Positions 21,892 through 27,988 of a stretch of 27,988 nucleotides of DNA are shown piece by piece; the stretch's first letter is position 1; each line of letters opens with the position of its first letter. The position numbers and the translations under genes were made by a program. The notes beneath the pieces are model-generated. The model saw only the letters and a list, made by a program, of their open reading frames with translations, was not told the origin of the DNA and made no database searches. Source of the stretch: a virus. Where the stretch lies: the IMG/VR virus record IMGVR_UViG_3300049846_000112, positions 1 through 27,988 of that record. One strand, given 5' to 3'.

Positions 21892-23337
21892 TCATGCTGG
21901 GATAACGCCTTCATCTTCTGGTTCTGCAGATTGTTCTGGGATTCCAGGAATGGCAGCAGGTTCTGGTGTTGGCATCTCGATGTATCCACCAGCCTGAGTG
22001 GATTCGATCTCTTCCTCCACGTCAAACTCATCACCAAGGACTTCACCTTGATAAAGCTGATCAAGGAGAGTTTTTTGAGTGATCGTGCCAGCGGTGTAGA
22101 GCTGCAGAAGTGACTGAATCTCTTGAGGATCAAGACGAGCCCCCAAGAAGTCACGATTAACGTAGCTGCTACCCACATCAACAATATTGAGATAGCTCGC
22201 GTGATAAGCAAGGCAGTTGTCAATGAGATCCTGCATGTTTTGGGCAATGACCATCATGGTGCTATCACCCTGACTGCGGTCAATGCGTTTGGCTTCTGCG
22301 GTTTCGGCTGAGAGCTTTTGACCAAGAACAGCGGATAGACCAAGTTCATTGATCTGATAGGCGATCTGCTCAAGACGCTTGAATTGCGCTTCAAAGCTCT
22401 TGCCATCAGGCTCGATGTACTCTGCCCTGCCTTCTGCCGGGAAAGCAATAGCTTCGCCAGGACCAGCCGAGACCTCTTCAGCCGAAGAGGGGAAACCAAA
22501 GAACGCCAGCATCGGCACTGCAGAGATGTGCAGTTGATTGTCGAGGTCGCTTTGGATCTGATACGCCTTGAGGTTTAGCTCAGCGATGTCCTCCAATGGC
22601 GGGCGTGATTCCATGAAGTTCACGCGGTTGGAATAGGCGACAGCAAACGGGATTTGATCCAGCGTGGTGATGCCACTGTCATGGATCTCAAGCTGCCCGT
22701 TTTTGCCCATGCGGTGAATCTCGAAAGCACCAGGCGTTAGCACACGCACCTGTTCGACTTCCTTCTCGCCGTAGTCACCATCGGGCACGATGACCTTTTC
22801 AAGGAGGCGAAGCTGACTGAGCTTTTGAGCACCATCGCGCATTTCAGTACGCCAGCCAAGGATCTCGCGTGGGGTATAGCTTGCCCAATAAGGACGACCT
22901 TGCTCTCCGGCTGCAGGGGCATCTACTAGAACGCCGACATGCCCGTAGCGGACCATCTTGCGAGCGGTTTCGTAGGTCCAGACGTTGAGATCGTTGCCCA
23001 TGAGGTCAACGTCAAAGAGCTGTTCGCGCACGATGTCAGATACATCGTTAAGCCTGACTGGCTTACGGGTCAACATGCCAGCGAGCATCCGCTCAAGGCG
23101 CTGGTAATAAGGCGGGCAAACGGAACGAGCAAGCCTGTTGTCGTAGGACTCGTCCAGTTCTCGCGGTTCTTGTGGAAGGTAACGCCGATGGCGACGGCGC
23201 AGCTCGTAGGTGCCACCGATCAGATCTTCAATGAGGACCCAATGCGGTTCTTGATTGAGCCAAGCGGAATTGGGATCATTGACCTGCGCGACGCGACTGG
23301 TCAGCTGACGGTCGTAATGAGCGAAGCCGGAGTACAC
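21892..23337 (-). CDS. Portal protein, DUF4055 type, 481 aa
   Basis: The portal forms the dodecameric DNA gate and binds terminase. The sequence fits the DUF4055 portal family: an early RRRHRRYLPQEPRELDESYD with NRLARSVCPPYYQRLERMLA and GMLTRKPV, a middle YGHVGVLVDAPA and TPREILGWR, and a late RPPLEDIAELNLKAYQIQSD followed by LGQKLSAETAEAKRID. A C-terminal acidic Pro-rich tail ends it. Start is a GTG at 23337, 29 bases after the AbrB-like gene. Length is normal for the family. Confidence 0.92.
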   Translation of the reverse strand: MYSGFAHYDRQLTSRVAQVNDPNSAWLNQEPHWVLIEDLIGGTYELRRRHRRYLPQEPRELDESYDNRLARSVCPPYYQRLERMLAGMLTRKPVRLNDVSDIVREQLFDVDLMGNDLNVWTYETARKMVRYGHVGVLVDAPAAGEQGRPYWASYTPREILGWRTEMRDGAQKLSQLRLLEKVIVPDGDYGEKEVEQVRVLTPGAFEIHRMGKNGQLEIHDSGITTLDQIPFAVAYSNRVNFMESRPPLEDIAELNLKAYQIQSDLDNQLHISAVPMLAFFGFPSSAEEVSAGPGEAIAFPAEGRAEYIEPDGKSFEAQFKRLEQIAYQINELGLSAVLGQKLSAETAEAKRIDRSQGDSTMMVIAQNMQDLIDNCLAYHASYLNIVDVGSSYVNRDFLGARLDPQEIQSLLQLYTAGTITQKTLLDQLYQGEVLGDEFDVEEEIESTQAGGYIEMPTPEPAAIPGIPEQSAEPEDEGVIPA

Positions 23338-23366
23338 CAGATTTATCGCGCAGGCTATGAATCAGT

Positions 23367-23705
23367 TTAAGCTGCGACTGCAGTTTGGTTTGCAGCTTGC
23401 AGGGTGACAGACTTGCGACCAATCTTGATCTCAAACTCATCACCAGGCTTAAAGCCCATCTCTTGAACGTAGCTTTCACCAATTTGCAGTTTGCCGTTGA
23501 ACTGCACTTTGGTTTTATAGGTAAGGCTACGTCCACGCTTAGCGGTGGACTTCATCTCAAAGCCTTTGGCTTCTAGGAGAGCCTCATAAAAAGCGGTGTA
23601 GCAGATGCGGTCATTTTTGACGTAACCACATTCACGAACAAGATCAGACTTGTTATGGTCCTTCAGTTCTTTGACCTTGGCGAGCAGTTCTGAACCCTTG
23701 AGCAT
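23367..23705 (-). CDS. cyAbrB-like transcription regulator
   Basis: The 112-residue protein has the two-part plan of cyanobacterial AbrB proteins. Residues 1-50 (MLKGSELLAKVKELKDHNKS, DLVRECGYV, YTAFYEALLEAKG) are the cyanobacteria-type N-terminal region, and residues about 62-103 (YKTKVQFNGKLQIGESYVQE, MGFKPGDEFEIKIGRKSVTL) are the AbrB-like swapped-hairpin DNA-binding domain. In cyanobacteria cyAbrB proteins act as global regulators of nitrogen, carbon and other genes. The gene lies between terminase and portal, an odd place for a regulator. It may control phage genes or interfere with host cyAbrB regulation; both are inferences. Confidence 0.9.
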   Translation of the reverse strand: MLKGSELLAKVKELKDHNKSDLVRECGYVKNDRICYTAFYEALLEAKGFEMKSTAKRGRSLTYKTKVQFNGKLQIGESYVQEMGFKPGDEFEIKIGRKSVTLQAANQTAVAA

Positions 23706-23892
23706 GAGTAGGGGTAAAACGAACGCTGCTTAGCATACCCTAAAAACAGAGAAACCCCCACCTAGGTGGAGGCTCTCTTGCCCGACGCAGGTGAATCTGA
23801 ACCATCCCTCGGATCGCACGCAGCGGTTGCCCGACTTCAGTTTCAGTTGGCTGAGTTTCGTCAGCACCCAGCAGGGGACTTTACTGGTGGGA
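23706..23892. other. Mostly non-coding gap between terminase and AbrB-like genes
   Basis: This 187-base gap is the largest in the window. It holds a terminator-like hairpin (23742-23772) and a 9-base direct repeat TTGCCCGAC at 23778-23786 and 23827-23835. A 45-codon minus-strand frame from a GTG overlaps the hairpin and has no ribosome binding site, so I do not call it as a gene. No tRNA fold was found. It likely contains the regulatory signals of the AbrB-like gene, but I see no convincing promoter. Confidence 0.5.
23742..23772 (-). terminator. Probable terminator after large terminase gene
   Basis: On the minus strand CCTCCAC, loop CTAG, GTGGGGG (seven pairs, one of them G-U) is followed by a U-rich stretch TTTCTCTGTTTTT. 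The stem is good but the U-tract is interrupted, so strength is uncertain. It would separate packaging transcripts from the AbrB-portal transcript. Confidence 0.5.
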
Positions 23893-25242
23893 TCAATATA
23901 GCCTAATCCCAGTGGACCTACCAGCGCTAGCGTGTAGCGGGTTGAACTCACGCCAGATGAGGTATCCAAGGGCATCATTCATGTGGTCATGCCCAGAGTC
24001 CTTATCAGGGTCACCCTTTTCGGTGTAACACTGAAGCTCCAGGCATTCGATCATGCGCTTGCAGCTTGCATTGATCTGCAGCCTGACTTGTCCCTTGCCG
24101 TTTTCAAGTAGCGCCTGCACGGCTGAAACCCTGTCACGCACTGGCGGGTTAGCGCGTGGCGATTGGTTTGCCATGCCATAGGACTCCAGGATCTGGATGT
24201 CGGTTTGACTGGCGTTTGTGCTGCGGTTGCCGCCGGAGGCGTCAGGGTAGACGTAGATTCTGCGGTCTGGATAACGCGCTTTGATCTGCTGCGCGAGGCT
24301 ATCGGTGTCGTGAGCACCGCTGATCTCGTCGATCACGAACAGCGTGTTGTTCAGCTTGACACCGATGACAGCAGACATGTTGCCAACGTTGAAGTCAACG
24401 CCAACGCGTAGCGGTTCGCGCTCGGTGTCTGGCAGCTTGCTGATGACGTGCTTGGTGCGATCGAAGCGGTCGTAGACGGTGCCGGTGGTGAGGTTAACGA
24501 ACTCGCCGTCTAGGTAAGCCTTCAGCAGTGTTGGGTCGTAGTTCGCTTCAAGACGCTCGATAAAGTCAGGCGGAAGGTGTGGGTTATCGACGGATCGCAT
24601 CTTGATCAGTTTGCGATCCTGTCTCGTTTGAGCGTCCTCGCTGCCGAAGGTAGTCCACATCCAGCGGAAGCCTTCAGGCGTGGAGGCTGCGCCGAATTGA
24701 CGGACGTTGCCGGAGCGTAGACGACCAAGGATTTTGGGAAACGCCTTGTTTGCGATGGCAGGCGTCACGGTATCAATCTCGTCTGCTAGTACCCACGCAA
24801 GGTTCAGACCGATAATGCGTGACCAGTTCTCGAAGCTACGGCACAAGATTTTCGTATCACCGCCTGGGAGGTGGAGCATGTATTCCGGCAATGGTGATGC
24901 ACGGAAGGTGTAGGGGATGGCGTAATACTCCAGGAAATCCTCGAAGTCGTTTTGCCAGATGTCACGGATTAGGGGTCCGGTTGGTTCCATGACGCAACCG
25001 ATGAAGCCTTGGTTAGCAGCAGCGAGGGTGACTGCTTTTGCAGCTAGGGCACGGGTTTTACCTGCGCCGTAACCTGCGCTGATGCCGATGATTTGGGTTT
25101 GGTTATCAGCTACGAAAGCGAGCTGCCCAGGATGGAGGTCAGCATGAATACGCTGCAGCAGTTGGTCGGTATCGATTAGCTCGCCGAAATGGTTGAGCTG
25201 TTGGAGGACATGACCTTCTGGCGCTGCAGTGAGGATGCTCAC
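23893..25242 (-). CDS. terL: Terminase large subunit
   Basis: The 449-residue packaging motor has a Walker A motif SAGYGAGKT ending near residue 63 and a Walker B VLADEID near residues 151-157 with the catalytic Glu. The C-terminal RNase H-like nuclease has acidic residues in VGVDFNVGNM (D283), VIDEIS (D305), YPDAS (D334) and HDHMNDALGY (D423). It translocates DNA into the head and cuts concatemers. The start is a GTG overlapping the small subunit stop (GTGA). Length and motif order are normal for T4/PBSX-type terminases. Confidence 0.95.
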   Translation of the reverse strand: MSILTAAPEGHVLQQLNHFGELIDTDQLLQRIHADLHPGQLAFVADNQTQIIGISAGYGAGKTRALAAKAVTLAAANQGFIGCVMEPTGPLIRDIWQNDFEDFLEYYAIPYTFRASPLPEYMLHLPGGDTKILCRSFENWSRIIGLNLAWVLADEIDTVTPAIANKAFPKILGRLRSGNVRQFGAASTPEGFRWMWTTFGSEDAQTRQDRKLIKMRSVDNPHLPPDFIERLEANYDPTLLKAYLDGEFVNLTTGTVYDRFDRTKHVISKLPDTEREPLRVGVDFNVGNMSAVIGVKLNNTLFVIDEISGAHDTDSLAQQIKARYPDRRIYVYPDASGGNRSTNASQTDIQILESYGMANQSPRANPPVRDRVSAVQALLENGKGQVRLQINASCKRMIECLELQCYTEKGDPDKDSGHDHMNDALGYLIWREFNPLHASAGRSTGIRLY

Positions 25243-25562
25243 GAGCAGAGCTGCGCGAGTTTGGCAGCGGTGTTAATGGCACCGAGGGCGATGTGATATT
25301 GCCCAGCACGGCGTGCCTCCATTTGGAGTGTGGAGCACTGTGAGAGGAGATCAGCGATCATCTGGGGGCGTTCGATGTCCCAGTCAGCCTTGAGTTGTTG
25401 TCTAGCGAGTTCAAGGTATTTATCGCAGGAGCGTTCACCAACCCCCCAGTTTTCAGCAGCGAAACGAACGCAGTCTGAGCGACGCCCACCGTTAGCGATG
25501 ATGCGAGCGAAGCGTTGAGCGCGGAGTTCAGTTTCAGCTTTTGTGCCGCGATGACCTGCCAT
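25239..25562 (-). CDS. terS: Terminase small subunit (putative)
   Basis: The 107-residue protein is helical throughout (GTKAETELRAQRFARIIANG, GRRSDCVRFAAENWGVGERS, CDKYLELARQQLKADWDIER). It has a helix-turn-helix-like N-terminal half with WGVGERSCDKYL as the probable recognition helix and an oligomerisation helix behind it. Its direct coupling to the large subunit by GTGA, its size and its fold pattern support TerS. It would recognise the packaging start on phage DNA. Confidence 0.87.
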   Translation of the reverse strand: MAGHRGTKAETELRAQRFARIIANGGRRSDCVRFAAENWGVGERSCDKYLELARQQLKADWDIERPQMIADLLSQCSTLQMEARRAGQYHIALGAINTAAKLAQLCS

Positions 25563-25608
25563 TTAGGGTACGAATGGCTGAACGGGTAATAGGTTTAGCA
25601 TATCGAGA

Positions 25609-26469
25609 TTATTGACGGCGATATTTTTCGTGAATAATTTTAGGGCAGACTTTATTCCAGTCGTGTGTGTGATGAAGGCGAGGGTTTTTATGTCCCATAA
25701 GTTTGATGTAAGTCGATGACGGAGAGATCATGACGGTGTAGAAGGATTTTACATAAGTTCCATTTTCGCGATAGGCTTCGGTGATGCCGCCTTTATTTTG
25801 CTGAGTCATTGCCTGTGTTAGCTGGATCTGGCAATAGGTAAAGAATAGATGTCCAGTTGCGCCGTGAGCAATGTAGGTGTTTACATCGTCGTTAAATCTG
25901 CCAATGAACTTAAAGGGTCTTTGATTATCACAGAAGAAGGAATTCATTGTTTTACGCAGGACGCTTCTAGCCTTTTCGGAGCTAGTGACGTAATCACCAC
26001 CTTGAGAGAAGGCGATGCTGGAGACGGATGGCGTTTTTTCCATGAACTCAGCCATGCCATCGAAAATGATGTCAAGGCTTTCAATTCGGAAGCAGGAATA
26101 TTTTATGGGTTTATCAGGTTCTTTTCTGCCTATGCGTCTGTAGGCAAAGTAGCTGTAGTCATCATCAAGCTGACAGAAATACCTACAGTTGACCTGTTTA
26201 GATAAATCCCAGCAGGCATTGCGAGCCCAAAGTGGAGTGCGTCTATCTGTGGAAGCATCGCAGGAGTCAGTTGTTTCCGCAATTTTTGATTTAGAGAATA
26301 CTAAGACACGGTCGCCATAGTTTGCTTTGTATTCATCAACTGTTGGATCTTCATCGTCTACGACGATGTAACACTTGCCTGTGTAACCAGATGCCTGCAG
26401 TGTGTCAAATGTCTTGACGTTATTTGGGCGACGGTTTGAAAGGATAAAAACGCAAAAATCTTCACGCAT
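25609..26469 (-). CDS. TET-associated-type glycosyltransferase (TAGT-like), putative DNA hypermodification
   Basis: The 286-residue protein opens REDFCVFILSNRRPNNVKTF, then SGYTGKCYIVVDDEDPTVDE, with a DXD-like metal/nucleotide-sugar motif CQLDDDYSYF near residue 100 and a late RRPFKFIGRFNDDVN-like block (QRPFKFIGRFNDDVNTYIAH). The C-terminal region ends KNPRLHHTHDWNKVCPKIIH. This pattern fits the GT-A-like glycosyltransferases that phages encode beside TET/JBP-type oxygenases and ParB-like proteins, where they add sugars to modified bases. It is coupled to the ParB-like gene by an 8-base overlap. No TET/JBP gene lies in the window, so the acceptor and chemistry are inferred. Confidence 0.85.
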   Translation of the reverse strand: MREDFCVFILSNRRPNNVKTFDTLQASGYTGKCYIVVDDEDPTVDEYKANYGDRVLVFSKSKIAETTDSCDASTDRRTPLWARNACWDLSKQVNCRYFCQLDDDYSYFAYRRIGRKEPDKPIKYSCFRIESLDIIFDGMAEFMEKTPSVSSIAFSQGGDYVTSSEKARSVLRKTMNSFFCDNQRPFKFIGRFNDDVNTYIAHGATGHLFFTYCQIQLTQAMTQQNKGGITEAYRENGTYVKSFYTVMISPSSTYIKLMGHKNPRLHHTHDWNKVCPKIIHEKYRRQ

Positions 26470-27229
26470 GAGGACGGTCCTTTTTGAAGGCTTCTTCTAC
26501 GTGTTTATCAAGACGGACAAAGCCATTTTCGATAGCCTGCTCAAAATCAATGATGACGAGAGCCGACTGTTCAAAAAGTTCCTGGACTTCTTTGGATGCT
26601 GTTGCGTAGAAGTCAGCAATTTTGCTGTAGTTAAACGCTGTGTGGCGATGAGCTGCTGAAGTTAGGAAAGCTCTTACGTCGGAAGGGATGTCAGCAGTTT
26701 CAATATCAGCTAGGAGCTGATTTGTCTTGGTTGCATCGTAAAGGTGCTCGGGTTTGTGCTGTGTGCCGGATGGGTCATAAATGGGGGCAATGGTTTTGTT
26801 TGTATATGGGCTGTTTTCGTCTAGCTCTTCCTCGATTCCGATTAGCTCATTGAGTTCGCTTTTGTCGAACCAGGTACTGACATCATGTTCCTCGCTGAGC
26901 TGATGGAGCATGGCACCATCCCACTCGCTGAGATCGCTGGTGCGGTTATCAGCCAGGGCGAGACCTACTTTTTCGTCTTCTGTAAGTCCGGCTCGTCTGA
27001 CAGCAATGAGTTCATCACCGTCAGCATCGATGATGCGAACATTTTTGATGCCAGCAGCTTTAGCGCCCTCGATGGTTCCGTTGCCAGCAAGGATCCTATT
27101 TTCTTCGTCGATGACGATACTGCGTGCTGCACCGTAACGCTTAAGTGATTCTGCGATTAACATCGCAGAGCGGTCAGTGCGTTTGCGAGCGTTCTTGTGG
27201 TCGTGCTTGAGGTTGTTAATTGACGTCAT
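26462..27229 (-). CDS. ParB/Srx-like protein linked to DNA modification
   Basis: Residues about 1-85 form a ParB/sulfiredoxin-like domain: NNLKHDHKNARKRTDRSAML, SLKRYGAARSIVIDEENRIL, then AGNGTIEGAKAAGIKNVRII and DELIAVRRAGLT, followed by LALADNRTSDLSEWD. The GNGTIEGAKAAG motif replaces the GERR box of plasmid partition ParB proteins and is seen in phage ParB-like proteins near modification genes. A C-terminal domain (PSGTQHKPEHLYDATKTNQL, SAAHRHTAFNYSKIADFY, IDFEQAIENGFVRL) is specific to this phage subfamily. Its role is probably DNA modification or nuclease-like, not partition; the activity is unproven. Confidence 0.87.
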   Translation of the reverse strand: MTSINNLKHDHKNARKRTDRSAMLIAESLKRYGAARSIVIDEENRILAGNGTIEGAKAAGIKNVRIIDADGDELIAVRRAGLTEDEKVGLALADNRTSDLSEWDGAMLHQLSEEHDVSTWFDKSELNELIGIEEELDENSPYTNKTIAPIYDPSGTQHKPEHLYDATKTNQLLADIETADIPSDVRAFLTSAAHRHTAFNYSKIADFYATASKEVQELFEQSALVIIDFEQAIENGFVRLDKHVEEAFKKDRPHA

Positions 27230-27238
27230 AGAAAAGTT

Positions 27239-27451
27239 CTAGACAGGATGCCAGAAAGGGTGAGCTTTGAACTCGTTAGCGAGAACCTTAGCGTGTTCTG
27301 CGGCATCGTCAAAGCTATTGATATGACCAGAGGCGCAAATGATATGCCTGGCGATACCGTCAATGGATGTAACGACAAGGGTCCGTGAGTCTTCGTCGTA
27401 CGAGAAGACGATTTCCTTGCCATCCACGTTGACTGAGAACGCCAGGCTCAT
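27239..27451 (-). CDS. Small hypothetical protein, 70 aa
   Basis: The protein (MSLAFSVNVDGKEIVFSYDE, DSRTLVVTSIDGIARHIICA, SGHINSFDDAAEHAKVLANE, FKAHPFWHPV) appears to have an N-terminal four-strand sheet followed by one helix. It is four bases after the preceding ORF and nine bases before the ParB-like gene, in the same operon. I do not recognise a family. By association it might belong to the modification locus, but nothing in its sequence shows this. Confidence 0.7.
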   Translation of the reverse strand: MSLAFSVNVDGKEIVFSYDEDSRTLVVTSIDGIARHIICASGHINSFDDAAEHAKVLANEFKAHPFWHPV

Positions 27452-27455
27452 TTGA

Positions 27456-27686
27456 TCATTGGTGTGGCTTAAAAGCTAGGGCTTTGAGCTGATTGATCTT
27501 GGGTTCGACCAGATGATGCGAAGAAACTACGCCACAGTTTGCGCCAATGCAAACGCGAACGCAACCATCATCGAGCGTTTCCAAGGTCGGTTGGACAGAG
27601 GAAGCGGCTGATTCGACCAAGTTGTTCAGGCGTTGACGGTGGCTGTGGGTCATTGGCTTGGCGATAAAGGGCGAGGTAGTAGTCAT
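27456..27686 (-). CDS. Small hypothetical protein, up to 76 aa
   Basis: The frame starts at an ATG overlapping the ribbon-helix-helix stop (ATGA). A second ATG at 27653 would give 65 residues (MTHSHRQRLNNLVESAASSV, QPTLETLDDGCVRVCIGANC, GVVSSHHLVEPKINQLKALA). The part after the second ATG looks the more protein-like. It overlaps another small open frame (27568-27735) by about 86-119 bases. Function unknown. Confidence 0.55.
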   Translation of the reverse strand: MTTTSPFIAKPMTHSHRQRLNNLVESAASSVQPTLETLDDGCVRVCIGANCGVVSSHHLVEPKINQLKALAFKPHQ

Positions 27687-27735
27687 CCCACAGTTTGAGG
27701 AGGGTTTGGATGTCTTGATTGGTTGGGACTGGCAT
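27568..27735 (-). CDS. Possible overlapping small protein, 55 aa
   Basis: From an ATG at 27735 the frame reads MPVPTNQDIQTLLKLWDDYY, LALYRQANDPQPPSTPEQLG, ending SRFLCPTDLGNAR. The helical, aromatic-rich first half looks coded, yet the frame overlaps both its neighbours: the end of the ribbon-helix-helix gene and much of the ORF ending at 27456. No Shine-Dalgarno is seen. It may be a real overlapping gene or a shadow. Confidence 0.35.
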   Translation of the reverse strand: MPVPTNQDIQTLLKLWDDYYLALYRQANDPQPPSTPEQLGRISRFLCPTDLGNAR

Positions 27736-27988
27736 AGACGGAGACAAGAACGGAGGCTGTGATGGCTTCAACGACTGGACGTGAGCAAGCACCGGAAGAA
27801 GCCCTGAGAGCGGCTGTAACGGCGTCTTGGTACTGGCGTAGGGAAATGGTCTCAGAAGAGCCTGACGACTCCTGGGAGCCCACAGAGGGGTCGCCTAGCG
27901 CACGGAGGCGTATGAGCTGCGAACGGTTGAGGTTCAGGGCAGCAGCCTGACGGTCGAGGTGCTCGGTCTCCTCAGGGGAGAGGTAGAC
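27683..27988 (-). CDS. Partial ribbon-helix-helix DNA-binding protein, cut by right window edge
   Basis: The frame is open to the window edge; the visible 101 residues begin VYLSPEETEHLDRQAAALNL, NRSQLIRLRALG, a CopG/Arc-type ribbon-helix-helix pattern (a strand, then two helices with NRSQLIR). A Ser/Gly linker follows, then SLRQYQDAVTAALRASSGAC and PVVEAITASVLVSVYA, a conserved-looking C-terminal helix. The N-terminus lies outside the window. It heads the leftward gene row and may be a repressor or a DNA-binding accessory protein; the exact role is unknown. Confidence 0.68.
   Translation of the reverse strand, partial: VYLSPEETEHLDRQAAALNLNRSQLIRLRALGDPSVGSQESSGSSETISLRQYQDAVTAALRASSGACSRPVVEAITASVLVSVYASPNQSRHPNPPQTVG

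Noticed and set aside
21888-22247. N-terminal extension of the small gene after the portal
   Set aside because: The extra 120 codons read through the portal gene in another frame with poor composition; the ATG at 21887 just after the portal stop is a better start.
23760-23835. tRNA-like T-arm sequence (GGTTCAGATTCACC) on the minus strand in the terminase-AbrB gap
   Set aside because: No matching acceptor stem, D-arm or anticodon arm could be built around it.
26462-27229. Plasmid or chromosome partition ParB
   Set aside because: There is no ParA partner or centromere-like repeat array in view, the GERR box is replaced by GNGTIEG, and the neighbour is a glycosyltransferase, which favours a modification-linked ParB-like protein.
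1-27988. CRISPR arrays, integrase, rRNA, and photosynthesis genes such as psbA
   Set aside because: None could be recognised on either strand; no regular repeat-spacer pattern was seen.

Overview
The window looks like part of a tailed-phage genome (or prophage) of a cyanobacterium, seen almost entirely on the minus strand. Evidence for the host: an AbrB regulator of the cyanobacteria-specific type lies between terminase and portal, and many small proteins resemble, as far as I remember them, families common in freshwater and marine cyanophages. Evidence for siphovirus morphology: a tail-tube protein, tail terminator, tail-assembly chaperone with a -1 frameshift, and tape measure are present, and no contractile sheath is seen. 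No integrase, replication genes, tRNA, photosynthesis gene or CRISPR array is visible, so lifestyle cannot be decided.

Read from right to left, which is the direction of transcription, the layout is as follows. (1) 27988-27239: the 3' end of a ribbon-helix-helix protein, then small, partly overlapping hypothetical ORFs. (2) 27229-25609: a ParB-like protein coupled to a glycosyltransferase resembling the TET-associated glycosyltransferase family, a pair expected in DNA hypermodification loci. (3) 25562-23893: small and large terminase. (4) 23892-23706: a largely non-coding gap with a terminator-like hairpin, followed by the cyAbrB-like regulator. (5) 23337-17145: DUF4055-type portal, Mu-F-like minor head protein, several small basic proteins, scaffold, major capsid protein and a putative decoration protein. 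One small gene here (19393-19590) is on the plus strand.

(6) 17142-14856: head-tail connector module, containing a tandem pair of duplicated small genes. (7) 14825-11696: tail tube, a strong intrinsic terminator, chaperone G/GT with an AAAAAAC slippery site, and tape measure. (8) 11696-8146: minor tail proteins, a tip/hub protein, and another tandem duplicate pair. (9) 8149-2745: repetitive tail-fibre proteins and their small partners, invaded by an HNH-AP2 endonuclease. A second HNH-AP2 gene, on the plus strand, follows at 2226-2738. (10) 2161-318: lysis region with small membrane proteins, an ORF that seems to need either a CTG start or a -1 frameshift, and a two-domain endolysin. At the left edge lies a divergent pair of small genes, one cut by the window.

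Genes are packed with 1-8 bp overlaps or very short gaps, so expression is probably as long polycistronic messages with translational coupling. I found no promoter I would defend. The most interesting points are the ParB plus glycosyltransferase pair, the cyAbrB gene inside the packaging module, and two probable recoding sites.
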